29,011 nt of DNA from an uncultured bacterium (lineage in GTDB: Bacteria > Actinomycetota > Coriobacteriia > Coriobacteriales > Eggerthellaceae), in contig CAJMOJ010000021.1 in the NCBI GenBank assembly GCA_905215035.1, positions 1 through 29,011 of the forward strand. The letters are read 5' to 3'. Of this stretch, positions 16,490 to 24,435 are shown piece after piece. Each line of letters starts with the position of its first letter. Positions within the stretch are counted from its first letter, which is position 1. A program made the position numbers and the translations under genes. The notes below the pieces were generated by a model. The model was not told where the DNA came from. It made no database searches and saw only the letters and a program-made list of their open reading frames with translations.

Positions 16490-18637
16490 ATGAAAACAGC
16501 ACATACGCCATCTGCTCTACCAGCGCAAACCGCTCGATCAAAATACGAGGGCGGTACAGGACGAGCCATTGTTGTTGGGGGCGGTCTTGCTGGATTGATG
16601 GCGACACTCAAGCTTGTTGAAGCAGGTATTCCCGTTGATCTTTTTTCAGTTGTTCCCGTCAAGCGATCGCACTCGGTGTGCGCGCAAGGTGGTATCAATG
16701 CGGTACTCGACACAAAAGGAGAAGGCGATACCATTTGGGAGCATATCGACGACACCATTTATGGCGGTGATTTTCTAGCCAATCAAACTATGGTGGCGCG
16801 CATGTGCGAGGCGGCTCCGGCTATTATCAATCTGTTTGATCGTATGGGTGTGATGTTTAATCGCACGCCCGAAGGACTTCTTGATTTGCGCAGATTTGGC
16901 GGTACGCAAAAACGTCGAACTGCTTTTGCGGGTGCAACAACGGGTCAGCAACTACTGTATGCGCTCGACGAGCAAGTGCGTGCTCAAGAGGTTGCGGGCA
17001 TGGTGCAAAAATACGAGTTCTGGACGTTTGTATCTGCGATCATTGATGATGCTGATGGAACCGATGGTGTGGATCGAGCCGATGGAGTTGAGCGCAATAA
17101 AGATGCGCTCGATGAGTCTCTTCAAGGCGATGGGGCTGAGCGCAATGATAATCCCGTCGGCATATGCAAAGGCATTGTGGCACAGGATCTAGCTTCTATG
17201 GAGATTCGTGCGTTTCCTGCCGATGCAGTCATTATAGCTACCGGTGGATGTGGCGCAATTTTTGGCAAGTCTACCAATTCGACCATTAACACAGGTTATG
17301 CGGCGGCAAAACTATATACGCAAGGAGCTCGCTATGCCAATGGTGAGTTTATTCAAATTCATCCTACTGCTATTCCTGGTGCTGACAAAAATAGACTCAT
17401 GAGTGAGTCGGCGCGTGGTGAAGGTGGTCGTGTTTGGACCTACAAAGATGGTAAGCCGTGGTACTTTTTGGAGGAGAAATATCCTGCATATGGCAACTTA
17501 GTGCCGCGCGATATTGCCACGCGTGAGATCTATGATGTGATTTATAACCAGCATCTTGGTGTGAACGGAGAGAATGTCGTGTACTTGGATGTTTCTCATA
17601 TCGATCCGGCGGTGCTCGACAATAAACTAGGCGGCATTTTAGAGATTTACGAGAAATTCGTGGGCGATGATCCGCGCAAAGTACCTATGCGCATTGCGCC
17701 GAGTGTGCATTATTCTATGGGTGGTCTTTGGGTTGATGCTGAACAGCACACCAACATCCCCGGCCTTTTTGCAGCAGGCGAGTGTGATTACTCACAGCAT
17801 GGCGCTAATCGTTTAGGCGCAAATTCGCTTTTATCGGCAGTGTATGGCGGTCTTGCGGCAGGCCCGAGCGCGGCTCAGTGGATCAAAGAATTGCGCGTGA
17901 GCCAGGCCGATGCTACCCAAAGCGATGGGACCCAAAGTATACACGAGCAGCATATGCCTGAGCAGCATGAGCCAGAGCAGGACGGTGCGACCCAGCACCA
18001 TGTGACCCATCGCTCTATTGAAGAGCTCTACAGGCAGGCGCAGCAAACTGAACAGGCAGCTTACGATGCGCTTCTTGCCCTGGATGGTCCCGTTAATCCG
18101 TATGAGCTCTATCAGCGCATGGCAACATTGATGACCGAGAATGCGACGGTGGTGCGCTACAACGACGCGCTTGCTCAAACGCTGCAAGAGCTTGATGCGA
18201 TAGCGCAAGATTACAAGCGGATTGGCGTGCGCGATACATCAACGTGGAATAATACAACAACCGTCTTTGTGCGTGAATTGGGTGCGATGATTGAACTTGC
18301 TAAGGTTATTGTAGCGGGTGCACTTGCGCGTGATGAGAGTCGCGGGTCGCACTATAAACCGGAATTTCCTGAGCGTGATGATGAGGCATGGCTTAAAACT
18401 ACCATTGCTACGTATGATCCTGAAACGGATGGTCCGCGTCTTACCTATGAGCCCGTGGACGTATCGCTCATTGAGCCGCGCAAACGCGACTACACTAAAG
18501 CGCATGAGGTAGGTAAGCGCTCTTATACGGTTTCAGATGAAAGCGATGGAACGGTGGATAGTAAAGCGATGAGGGAAGTGGCAACTCCATCGCCCACACC
18601 AAAAGAGCGTGAGGAGGTGCGCCATGATGAGCGCTAA
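16490..18637 (+). CDS. frdA: Fumarate reductase flavoprotein subunit
   Basis: Catalytic FAD subunit, 715 residues, longer than the usual 580-660. It shows the FAD-binding VGGGLAGL (29-36), the histidine for covalent FAD in RSHSVCAQGG (H61), and active-site residues in HPTAI (H291), SARGEGG (R309), VHYSMGG (H407) and HGANRLGANSL (R441). Two segments are not found in typical members: about 185-222 (Asp/Gly/Glu-rich, containing an imperfect 48-bp duplication) and about 469-508 (Gln/His/Glu-rich). There is also a charged C-terminal tail from about 675. All catalytic residues are intact, so the enzyme should be active. The start at 16490 follows AAAGGAGAG, 17 bp after frdC, and the gene overlaps frdB by 14 bp. 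Confidence 0.95.
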   Translation: MKTAHTPSALPAQTARSKYEGGTGRAIVVGGGLAGLMATLKLVEAGIPVDLFSVVPVKRSHSVCAQGGINAVLDTKGEGDTIWEHIDDTIYGGDFLANQTMVARMCEAAPAIINLFDRMGVMFNRTPEGLLDLRRFGGTQKRRTAFAGATTGQQLLYALDEQVRAQEVAGMVQKYEFWTFVSAIIDDADGTDGVDRADGVERNKDALDESLQGDGAERNDNPVGICKGIVAQDLASMEIRAFPADAVIIATGGCGAIFGKSTNSTINTGYAAAKLYTQGARYANGEFIQIHPTAIPGADKNRLMSESARGEGGRVWTYKDGKPWYFLEEKYPAYGNLVPRDIATREIYDVIYNQHLGVNGENVVYLDVSHIDPAVLDNKLGGILEIYEKFVGDDPRKVPMRIAPSVHYSMGGLWVDAEQHTNIPGLFAAGECDYSQHGANRLGANSLLSAVYGGLAAGPSAAQWIKELRVSQADATQSDGTQSIHEQHMPEQHEPEQDGATQHHVTHRSIEELYRQAQQTEQAAYDALLALDGPVNPYELYQRMATLMTENATVVRYNDALAQTLQELDAIAQDYKRIGVRDTSTWNNTTTVFVRELGAMIELAKVIVAGALARDESRGSHYKPEFPERDDEAWLKTTIATYDPETDGPRLTYEPVDVSLIEPRKRDYTKAHEVGKRSYTVSDESDGTVDSKAMREVATPSPTPKEREEVRHDER

Positions 18638-19397
18638 TAAAACAATCAGATTGCGCATCAAACGGCAAGATAACCCTCGGGTATCTAGCAGGATTGAGGA
18701 GTTTGAGATTCCGTGGAAGCCCAACATGAATGTGGTGTCGGCGCTCATGGTGATTCGCGAAAACCCCGTGCTTGCAAATGGCAATCCAACTACGCCGGTG
18801 GTGTGGGAGAGTGTTTGTTTGGAAGAGGTGTGCGGTGCATGCACCATGCTGATCAATGGTGTGGCGCGCCAAGCCTGCTCAACGCTTATCGATTCACTCG
18901 AGCAACCCATCACGCTTGCTCCGCTGACTAAGTTTCCTCTTGTGCGTGATCTTAAAGTGGATCGTCAAAAACTGTTTGAGCATTTGAAGCGGGTGCATGC
19001 TTGGATTGATATTGATGGCGTGTTTGATCTAGGTCCTGGTCCGCGTATGTCGCAGCACAAACGTGATTGGGCCTATGAGCTTTCCAAATGTATGACGTGT
19101 GGTTGCTGTTTTGAAGCGTGCCCTAATACGAAGCGCGCTGATTCACCGTCACAGTTTATGGGTCCAGCGCCCATCTCACAGGTTCGTTTGTTTAACGCGC
19201 ATCCAACGGGTGAAATGCATGCGGGAGTTCGTCTGAATGCGATTATGAATGACGATGGGGTTTCCGGGTGTGGCAATGCGCAAAACTGCGTACGAGTCTG
19301 TCCTAAGAGCATCCCGCTTACTACTTCGATTGCGGATATGAACAGACAAACATTCAAGCAAGCGCTCAAAAACACCTTCGGGTCATTTGGTAAATAG
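18624..19397 (+). CDS. frdB: Fumarate reductase iron-sulfur subunit
   Basis: A 257-residue electron-transfer subunit linking FrdA to the cytochrome. All three cluster motifs are present: the [2Fe-2S] ligands C65, C70, C73 and C85 (SVCLEEVCGACTML through RQAC), the [4Fe-4S] ligands C156, C159, C162 and C166 (KCMTCGCCFEACP), and the [3Fe-4S] ligands C216, C222 and C226 (GCGNAQNCVRVCP), plus the fourth [4Fe-4S]/[3Fe-4S]-region cysteines expected of the B-type enzyme. Translation is probably coupled to frdA: the GAGGAGG ribosome site lies inside frdA and the ATG at 18624 overlaps its end by 14 bp. A second ATG follows directly at 18627. The operon appears to end here, before a tandem repeat. Confidence 0.95.
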   Translation: MMSANKTIRLRIKRQDNPRVSSRIEEFEIPWKPNMNVVSALMVIRENPVLANGNPTTPVVWESVCLEEVCGACTMLINGVARQACSTLIDSLEQPITLAPLTKFPLVRDLKVDRQKLFEHLKRVHAWIDIDGVFDLGPGPRMSQHKRDWAYELSKCMTCGCCFEACPNTKRADSPSQFMGPAPISQVRLFNAHPTGEMHAGVRLNAIMNDDGVSGCGNAQNCVRVCPKSIPLTTSIADMNRQTFKQALKNTFGSFGK

Positions 19398-19404
19398 TGC
19401 TTTT

Positions 19405-19542
19405 GGATAATCCTGTAGTGAATAACTGGATAATCTGGTAGTCATGAGTCGGATAATCTGGTAGTGGATATCTGGATAATCTGGTAGTCATGAGTCGGAT
19501 AATCTGGTAGTGGATATCTGGATAATCTGGCAATCATGCGCG
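19405..19542. repeat. Six tandem 23-bp repeats between frd and feo
   Basis: Units begin at 19405, 19428, 19451, 19474, 19497 and 19520. All start with GGATAATC, and four share the 15-mer GGATAATCTGGTAGT. Units 2 and 4 are identical, as are 3 and 5, so a 46-bp double unit has been duplicated. It begins 8 bp after the frdB stop. No spacer structure is present. The rest of the 19398-19762 gap holds the feo promoter region. Confidence 0.93.
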
Positions 19543-19636
19543 TCATGGCTGGGTATGCACGTTTGACAATCTGTGCAGTTTCAAGTAGGTCTCTTTGCAA
19601 TTAGAGGACAATTCGCACACATTTTACTTTTTCTCC

Positions 19637-19665
19637 TTGACGCAAAAGTACGATGTGGTTAACAT
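19637..19665 (+). promoter_or_regulatory. Candidate promoter of the feo operon
   Basis: TTGACG (19637-19642) and TAACAT (19660-19665) are spaced by exactly 17 bp, about 100 bp before the first feoA. GTTAAC occurs on both sides of the -10 (19658-19663 and 19675-19680), and GAGTTAAC/GAGTGAAC form a short direct repeat just beyond. These could be a metal-regulator site, though they match no Fur or DtxR consensus that I can recognise. Confidence 0.5.
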
Positions 19666-19762
19666 CAAGAATGAGTTAACTTGAGTGAACATTGCCTGTG
19701 AGTAAAACTGCAGATTTATCTCATCGGAATGTTCGCATTTTTAGCAGGACAGGAGAAGTCAA

Positions 19763-19972
19763 ATGGTCTTAGCTGAAGTTAAAAAGAACGGTTTATATCA
19801 CGTCAAGCAGCTTCATGGAATTGGGGAGACCCATCGCCATTTGGAAGATCTTGGATTTCTTCCTGGTGAGACAATTCGTGTTATCTCACGTATTGGCGGC
19901 AACCTCGTTGTAAACGTTAAGGGTGCTCGTGTGGCACTCTCTTCTGAGTTGGCCAAAAACATTGTGATTTAA
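19763..19972 (+). CDS. feoA: Ferrous iron transport protein A, copy 1
   Basis: A 69-residue SH3-like protein that supports FeoB. The family pattern is visible: a short strand, GIGETHRHLEDLGFLPGETIRVIS, then GGNLVVNVKGARVALSSELAKNIVI. The start follows GGAGAAG. It is first in the feoA-feoA-feoB-Cys-rich gene order, and the second feoA is 54 bp downstream. Family members bind the FeoB G domain or membrane part and are needed for iron(II) uptake, though their exact role is unsettled. Paired feoA genes occur in several anaerobes, including Clostridia-like and Coriobacterial loci. Confidence 0.93.
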   Translation: MVLAEVKKNGLYHVKQLHGIGETHRHLEDLGFLPGETIRVISRIGGNLVVNVKGARVALSSELAKNIVI

Positions 19973-20026
19973 TGCCGTGTTCTAATCCGAGAGGCAACAC
20001 GATATATAAAAAAGAAAGGAGTGAGC

Positions 20027-20248
20027 GTGGGAACTCTTCGCGAAGCTAAACCTGGCGAGACAGTTACCGTAACTAAACTCAATGGTACAGGTGCTATCAA
20101 GCGTCGCATTATGGATATGGGTATCACTAAAGGATGTTCCATTTTTGTTCGCAAAGTTGCACCATTGGGTGATCCAGTAGAGATTACCATCCGTGGTTAT
20201 GAACTGTCTTTACGTAAAGAAGATGCCCAAATGGTTGAGGTTTCTTAA
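20027..20248 (+). CDS. feoA: Ferrous iron transport protein A, copy 2
   Basis: A second small FeoA domain of 73 residues: LREAKPGETVTVTKLNGTGAIKRRIMDMGITKGCSIFVRKVAPLGDPVEITIRGYELSLRKEDAQMVEV. [Segments in order: TLREAKPGETVTV; then RRIMDMGITKGCSIFV; then APLGDPVEITIRGYELSLR.] The last segment is the classic FeoA C-terminal signature, more typical than in copy 1. GTG at 20027 is the preferred start because AGGAG at 20018-20022 is suitably spaced; GTG 20021 would overlap the ribosome site. It lies 210 bp before feoB, with a short hairpin (GTATGC/GCATAC) in the gap that could tune downstream expression. Confidence 0.92.
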   Translation: MGTLREAKPGETVTVTKLNGTGAIKRRIMDMGITKGCSIFVRKVAPLGDPVEITIRGYELSLRKEDAQMVEVS

Positions 20249-20458
20249 GCTGACTTAAGACTGACCTATTGGCAGTTTGGTTATCTAAAAGTATGGTTGA
20301 TGTTCTTTGCTGATCCCCCGTAGAGAACAAGAGTGTATGCAAAAGGGCATACGTACTGTTGTAGTGGCACACAAGTGCCCTATTTTTGAACCATGAGTTA
20401 GCCAATGGTAACAATTATAACGAGAGCTAATAAGAGAGTTAATTAAGGAGTAAAACGC

Positions 20459-23125
20459 ATGAGAGTTGCGCTTGTCGGTAACCCTAACTGTGGTAAAACG
20501 ACGCTGTTTAACGCACTCACGGGCGCCAACCAATATGTTGGCAACTGGCCCGGCGTTACGGTTGAAAAAAAGAGCGGTAAGCTCAAATCAGATAAGTCGG
20601 TCGAAATCGTCGACCTTCCTGGCATTTATTCACTATCCCCCTATACCCTTGAGGAAGTCATCGCGCGTGACTTTTTGATCAAAGAGCAGCCCGATGCAAT
20701 CTTGAACATCATTGACGGCACCAATCTTGAGCGTAATCTATATCTTTCCACGCAGTTGCTCGAGATGGGTATTCCTACGGTTGTCGCGGTAAACATGATG
20801 GATGTGGTACGTAAACGTGGTGACCAGATCAACATTACCGCGCTTGAAGAAGAGCTGAGCTGTCCTGTTGTTGAGATTTCTGCGCTTAAGAATGAAGGTA
20901 TCGATCAGGTAGTCGAGCGCCTTAAGAACATTCCTGCTACGGTAGGTATTGAGGCTATGGCATATAGTCGCGAGGTTGAAGATGCGCTCACAGAAATTAC
21001 TGAGCGCATGCAAGGTAGCCTTGATTATGCATATAAGGATCTCAAGCGTGAAGAAGAGGGGGCAATTGATCAAGTTCCTGAGCATCTTCTTCGTTTCTAC
21101 GCAATCAAGCTTCTTGAAAACGATGAGAAGATTCGTGCAAGTTTAAAGAATCCTCCTGATGTTTCAGACATCATTGCACGTATTGAAAAGAAATTTGATG
21201 ATGACACGGAAAGCGTTATCACTAATGAACGTTATACGTGGATCTCATCAATCATGCATAACATTCGCACACTCGGTGATGAAGGCGGTCTGACGACCTC
21301 TGATAAGATCGACCGCGTGGTAACCAATCGCTTCTTGGCATTGCCTATTTTTGCGATTGTCATGTTCCTGGTGTACTACATCTCTGTTTCAACGGTGGGT
21401 ACCTTTGCAACCGATTGGGCTAACGATGGCGTCTTTGGTGACGGTTGGTTCTTAGGCCCTGGCGCTGATGAGTATGCTGAAGTTGTTGAAGAGTTTGATG
21501 CCGCTACTGAAAATGTAGCTGCGTTTGATGAAGCTGCTATTCTTGCAGGCCTTGACCCTGAGTCTGATAACTTCTTATTTGAGGCAGAAGAGGCTGGCAT
21601 TACCGGATCATATGAATCCTTTGACGATGAGACGGGTGAGAACGAAGTCGTTGAGGTTGATGCAGCGACCTATGAAGAGTCACTCGATATCATTGCTCCC
21701 TACGCTGGTGATGCTGATATGATTGCTGCCTTTGAACTTGCAGCTTCTGAAGCAGGCCTTGACCCTGAGTCCGAGACTTTTGCTGAAGAAGCAGAAGAAG
21801 CCGGCATTACTGCTGAGTACACGCATGTTGATGAAGATACCGGTGAGGAAGTAACCACGATTGTTGATGCAGCTGCTTATGCTGCTGAAGTCGAGGGCGG
21901 TGCTCCTGATCCTACTGAGTACGGTACTTGGGTGCCTGGCATTCCCGTTATTATTGGCGATGCGCTTGCCGCAATTGATGCTGCTGACTGGTTAACTGCT
22001 TTGATTCTTGATGGTATTGTTGTTGGTGTGGGCGCAGTCCTTGGCTTTATCCCTCAGATGCTCGTGCTCTTCTTGTTACTTGCATTCCTTGAGAGCTGCG
22101 GCTATATGTCCCGTATCGCCTTTATCTTAGACCGTGTGTTCCGTCGCTTTGGCTTATCCGGTAAATCCTTCGTGCCTATTTTGATTGGTACTGGCTGCGG
22201 TGTTCCTGGCGTTATGGCATCACGTACGATTGAGAATCAGAATGATCGTCGTATGACCGTTATGACCACCACCTTTATCCCTTGTGGCGCAAAGCTTCCT
22301 ATCATTGCGCTCTTTGCTGCAGCTGTCTTTGGTGGTGTATGGTGGGTAGCCCCATCGGCATACTTCTTAGGAATTGCTGCCATTTTATGCACGGGTATTA
22401 TTCTCAAAAAGACTCGCTTCTTTGCAGGCGATCCCGCTCCGTTTATTATGGAACTTCCGGCCTACCATATGCCAACAGTGGGCGCAGTATTGCGCAGTAT
22501 GTGGGAGCGCGCTTGGTCGTTCATTAAGAAGGCTGGTACCATCATCTTGCTTGCTTGTATCCTTATTTGGTTTATTTCAAGCTATGGCGTTGTCGATGGT
22601 GTGTTCATGGCCGTTGAAGACCAAAACGATTCAATCCTTGCTGTTCTTGGTACCCTTATTTGCTGGATCTTCAATCCATTGGGTTGGGGCGATTGGCAGG
22701 CAGCATCCGCTGCAGTTACGGGCCTTATCGCCAAGGAAAACGTTGTTGGTACCTTAGGTATTCTCTACAACGGTGAAGCTGGCTGGTACGCAAACGTTCA
22801 GGCCGCCTTCACGCCACTCGTGGCTTACTCATTCCTCGCATTCAACTTGCTTTGCGCTCCTTGTTTTGCAGCGATGGGTGCTATCAAGCGCGAGATGAAC
22901 AATCGTAAGTGGTTCTGGGCAGCTATTGGTTATCAGTGTGGCTTGGCTTGGGTTGTTGCGCTTTGGATCTACCAGATTGGTGGTTTGATCACGGGCGAGG
23001 TTGCCTTTGGTCCGTTTGCAGTGATTGCGATCTTGCTGGCGATTGGCTTTATCTACCTGCTCTTTAGAAAGAACAAGTATAAGGGCAAGGTAGAGAGCGT
23101 CTCATCGGTAGCCGCTGAAAGCTAA
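20459..23125 (+). CDS. feoB: Ferrous iron transport protein B with an enlarged outer loop
   Basis: Iron(II) transporter of 888 residues (E. coli 773). The N-terminal G domain shows GNPNCGKTT (8-16), the switch region NWPGVTVEKKSG, DLPGIYSL (52-59) and NMMD (112-115). After the guanine-dissociation-like helical part, the first membrane helix is at about 291-314. The two Gate motifs are present (GTGCGVPGVMASRT, 577-590, and LLCAPCFAAMGAIKREM near the end). The unusual part is residues about 336-487, in the loop after the first helix, which should face outside. It is strongly acidic and contains two copies of a 69-residue unit (AGLDPES at 363 and 432). The start follows AAGGAG. The Cys-rich partner gene follows after 67 bp. 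Confidence 0.96.
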   Translation: MRVALVGNPNCGKTTLFNALTGANQYVGNWPGVTVEKKSGKLKSDKSVEIVDLPGIYSLSPYTLEEVIARDFLIKEQPDAILNIIDGTNLERNLYLSTQLLEMGIPTVVAVNMMDVVRKRGDQINITALEEELSCPVVEISALKNEGIDQVVERLKNIPATVGIEAMAYSREVEDALTEITERMQGSLDYAYKDLKREEEGAIDQVPEHLLRFYAIKLLENDEKIRASLKNPPDVSDIIARIEKKFDDDTESVITNERYTWISSIMHNIRTLGDEGGLTTSDKIDRVVTNRFLALPIFAIVMFLVYYISVSTVGTFATDWANDGVFGDGWFLGPGADEYAEVVEEFDAATENVAAFDEAAILAGLDPESDNFLFEAEEAGITGSYESFDDETGENEVVEVDAATYEESLDIIAPYAGDADMIAAFELAASEAGLDPESETFAEEAEEAGITAEYTHVDEDTGEEVTTIVDAAAYAAEVEGGAPDPTEYGTWVPGIPVIIGDALAAIDAADWLTALILDGIVVGVGAVLGFIPQMLVLFLLLAFLESCGYMSRIAFILDRVFRRFGLSGKSFVPILIGTGCGVPGVMASRTIENQNDRRMTVMTTTFIPCGAKLPIIALFAAAVFGGVWWVAPSAYFLGIAAILCTGIILKKTRFFAGDPAPFIMELPAYHMPTVGAVLRSMWERAWSFIKKAGTIILLACILIWFISSYGVVDGVFMAVEDQNDSILAVLGTLICWIFNPLGWGDWQAASAAVTGLIAKENVVGTLGILYNGEAGWYANVQAAFTPLVAYSFLAFNLLCAPCFAAMGAIKREMNNRKWFWAAIGYQCGLAWVVALWIYQIGGLITGEVAFGPFAVIAILLAIGFIYLLFRKNKYKGKVESVSSVAAES
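21494..21902 (+). repeat. Duplicated 207-bp segment within feoB
   Basis: The 20-base sequence GCAGGCCTTGACCCTGAGTC is identical at 21545 and 21752, giving a period of 207 bp (69 codons). The encoded units share AGLDPES, EAEEAGIT and the pattern of a DETG/EDTGE turn followed by VDAATYEE or VDAAAYAAE. The two units diverge elsewhere, so the duplication is not recent. Confidence 0.88.
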
Positions 23126-23192
23126 GAATTATTTAACACTATTTGGTACTTTGTTTATTCCTTTGTTTATCCCGTAAGGAAGGGGGTTATCA

Positions 23193-23591
23193 ATGAATCT
23201 CGGAACTGCAGTTGTATCACTTCTTTTGATTGTGATTGTGGTAGCCATTATCAGAAGCATCGTTAAAGATAAGCGTGCAGGGAAAAATGTTGGATGCGGA
23301 AGCTGTAAGTCATGTGCACACGCAACTACCTCTTCTCATTCTTTTAAGAAAACTTCTCACGTGTCTTCTAGCTCTTGTCCATCGTGCGCTCATGTCGATA
23401 AGATGCTTGCTGATTTGGAAAAATCCACCGACTCAATTGGGGATGCATCTGTAGATGTATGTGCAGATGCGCATGCGGATACGCGTGCGGAATCATCCGC
23501 AAAGCCATCTACCGATGAGCCTCAAAGTCATATCTCCTGTGACTGTTCCGGTGGTTCAGGAGATAACGCCCCTTCCAAATCTTTGCACTAG
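23193..23591 (+). CDS. FeoB-associated Cys-rich membrane protein
   Basis: A 132-residue protein with one N-terminal membrane helix (about 5-21), a basic stretch (KDKRAGK) and a cysteine cluster (C35, C38, C41). This is the arrangement of the small FeoB-associated Cys-rich proteins that follow feoB in many Firmicutes and anaerobes. Those proteins are usually 50-70 residues; here a second CPSC (C62, C65), a further Cys (C90) and CDC (C116, C118) extend it, in a Ser/Asp/Ala-rich tail. The start has AAGGAAGGGGG upstream. Iron or metal handling at the membrane is inferred from position and cysteines; no function has been shown for the family that I can name. Confidence 0.82.
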   Translation: MNLGTAVVSLLLIVIVVAIIRSIVKDKRAGKNVGCGSCKSCAHATTSSHSFKKTSHVSSSSCPSCAHVDKMLADLEKSTDSIGDASVDVCADAHADTRAESSAKPSTDEPQSHISCDCSGGSGDNAPSKSLH

Positions 23592-23613
23592 CTTAGATGT
23601 TGCAGAAGTGATG

Positions 23614-23653
23614 GGATTCTCCTTGATGATTTCATTAGCCCGCAAGGAGATCC
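23614..23653 (+). other. Hairpin after the feo operon
   Basis: TCTCCTTG (23618-23625) pairs with CAAGGAGA (23643-23650), and GGA/TCC extend the stem past a one-base bulge, with a 17-base loop. It is followed by AAAAAGC, not by a T-run. It lies 22 bp after the last feo gene and may stabilise or end the transcript. Confidence 0.45.
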
Positions 23654-23832
23654 AAAAAGCATCCTAATTTTGCTTGCGCCGCAAAATAAGAATGTTGCAT
23701 CCGATGCTCTACCTGTTTTGTTGCTGCTCATTGCCATGTAATCCGGTTCACTGATGAGTGGTTTGTAAGATTTGCTCGAGCATTGTGTTAGCCGCTTTGG
23801 CAAATAAGCTTGTGTTCGTAACTTTTGTGTGG

Positions 23833-23869
23833 AAACGCCCCGCTTGCACTTGCAAGTTGGGCGTTTTCG
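23833..23869 (+). terminator. Probable terminator downstream of feo
   Basis: AAACGCCC (23833-23840) pairs with GGGCGTTT (23859-23866), and an inner CTTGCA/TGCAAG extends the stem across a two-base internal loop. TTTTC follows on the plus strand. It could end feo read-through or a small RNA. Confidence 0.6.
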
Positions 23870-23882
23870 CATATCTAAATCT

Positions 23883-23965
23883 CCTGCGTAACGCAATACA
23901 ACAAGGCATCGCGTATTGCAACATAACGCAGGAACTTAACACTCAACTTACTACAGTGTTAAGTT
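23883..23965. repeat. Two adjacent long inverted repeats
   Basis: The first is CCTGCGT (23883-23889) with ACGCAGG (23926-23932), enclosing GCAATAC (23893-23899) with GTATTGC (23913-23919). The second follows directly: AACTTAACACT (23933-23943) with AGTGTTAAGTT (23955-23965), a perfect 11-bp stem with an 11-base loop. Neither is followed by a T-run. Confidence 0.7.
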
Positions 23966-24374
23966 GTATCATGTCAAGTAGCATGTTTATGGCAAGTTGA
24001 AGCTTGTATAACAGAAGTAGAGCAGCCCTAGAATGCTGCAAATTAAGCTAAAAATATGCAACTGAACTGGTGTAATTTAAAGAAAATGAGTTGGTCGCTA
24101 GAGATCAATCGACTAATTAACTGATTGGTAGACAACTTACTACTCAATTTAACACTACATACCACTTTACTTAACACAGTGTTATATCGTGACATGTTGA
24201 GTGTTATGTTCTGCAACAAGCTCTCAACTATTGGCCCAGTTTCATTAACCATCACGACAGTGTTGTTTGAAAACCTTACGACGACATAAGTAATTTTATA
24301 GGTTCCGACATAGGATGTTTTTTATAAGGACGGTTGCGCAAAAACATCACACCGACCTCGCTATTAACAAAATA

Positions 24375-24424
24375 TTAGCTTTATAACAAACAAATGTTAC
24401 AAAGCTAAAACTCCGTTACAAAGC
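24375..24424. promoter_or_regulatory. Inverted and direct repeats upstream of the AbiL-like pair
   Basis: TTAGCTTT (24375-24382) pairs with AAAGCTAA (24401-24408), and TAAC/GTTA extend the dyad past one mismatch. GTTACAAAGC is also a direct repeat (24396-24405 and 24415-24424, 19 bp apart). This is a plausible promoter-control region for the ATPase gene that begins at 24492. Confidence 0.5.
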
Positions 24425-24435
24425 AGCACGAACGT

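Noticed and set aside
19405..19542. CRISPR array
   Set aside because: The 23-bp units are directly abutting with no unique spacers, and no cas gene is present.
19405..19542. Array of Fur boxes controlling feo
   Set aside because: GGATAATC resembles only part of the Fur consensus; the dyad structure is missing and the array begins right at the frdB stop, over 90 bp before the likely feo promoter.
21464..21920. FeoB as a frameshifted or fused gene
   Set aside because: The frame is continuous, flanking membrane helices and both Gate motifs are intact, and the insert has its own regular repeat.
23758..24000. Small plus-strand ORF of 80 codons in the noncoding region
   Set aside because: It runs through three inverted repeats and has no ribosome site or recognisable protein features.
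24301..24360. tRNA-like fold
   Set aside because: Some arms pair, but no anticodon arm, T-loop consensus or CCA end could be fitted.
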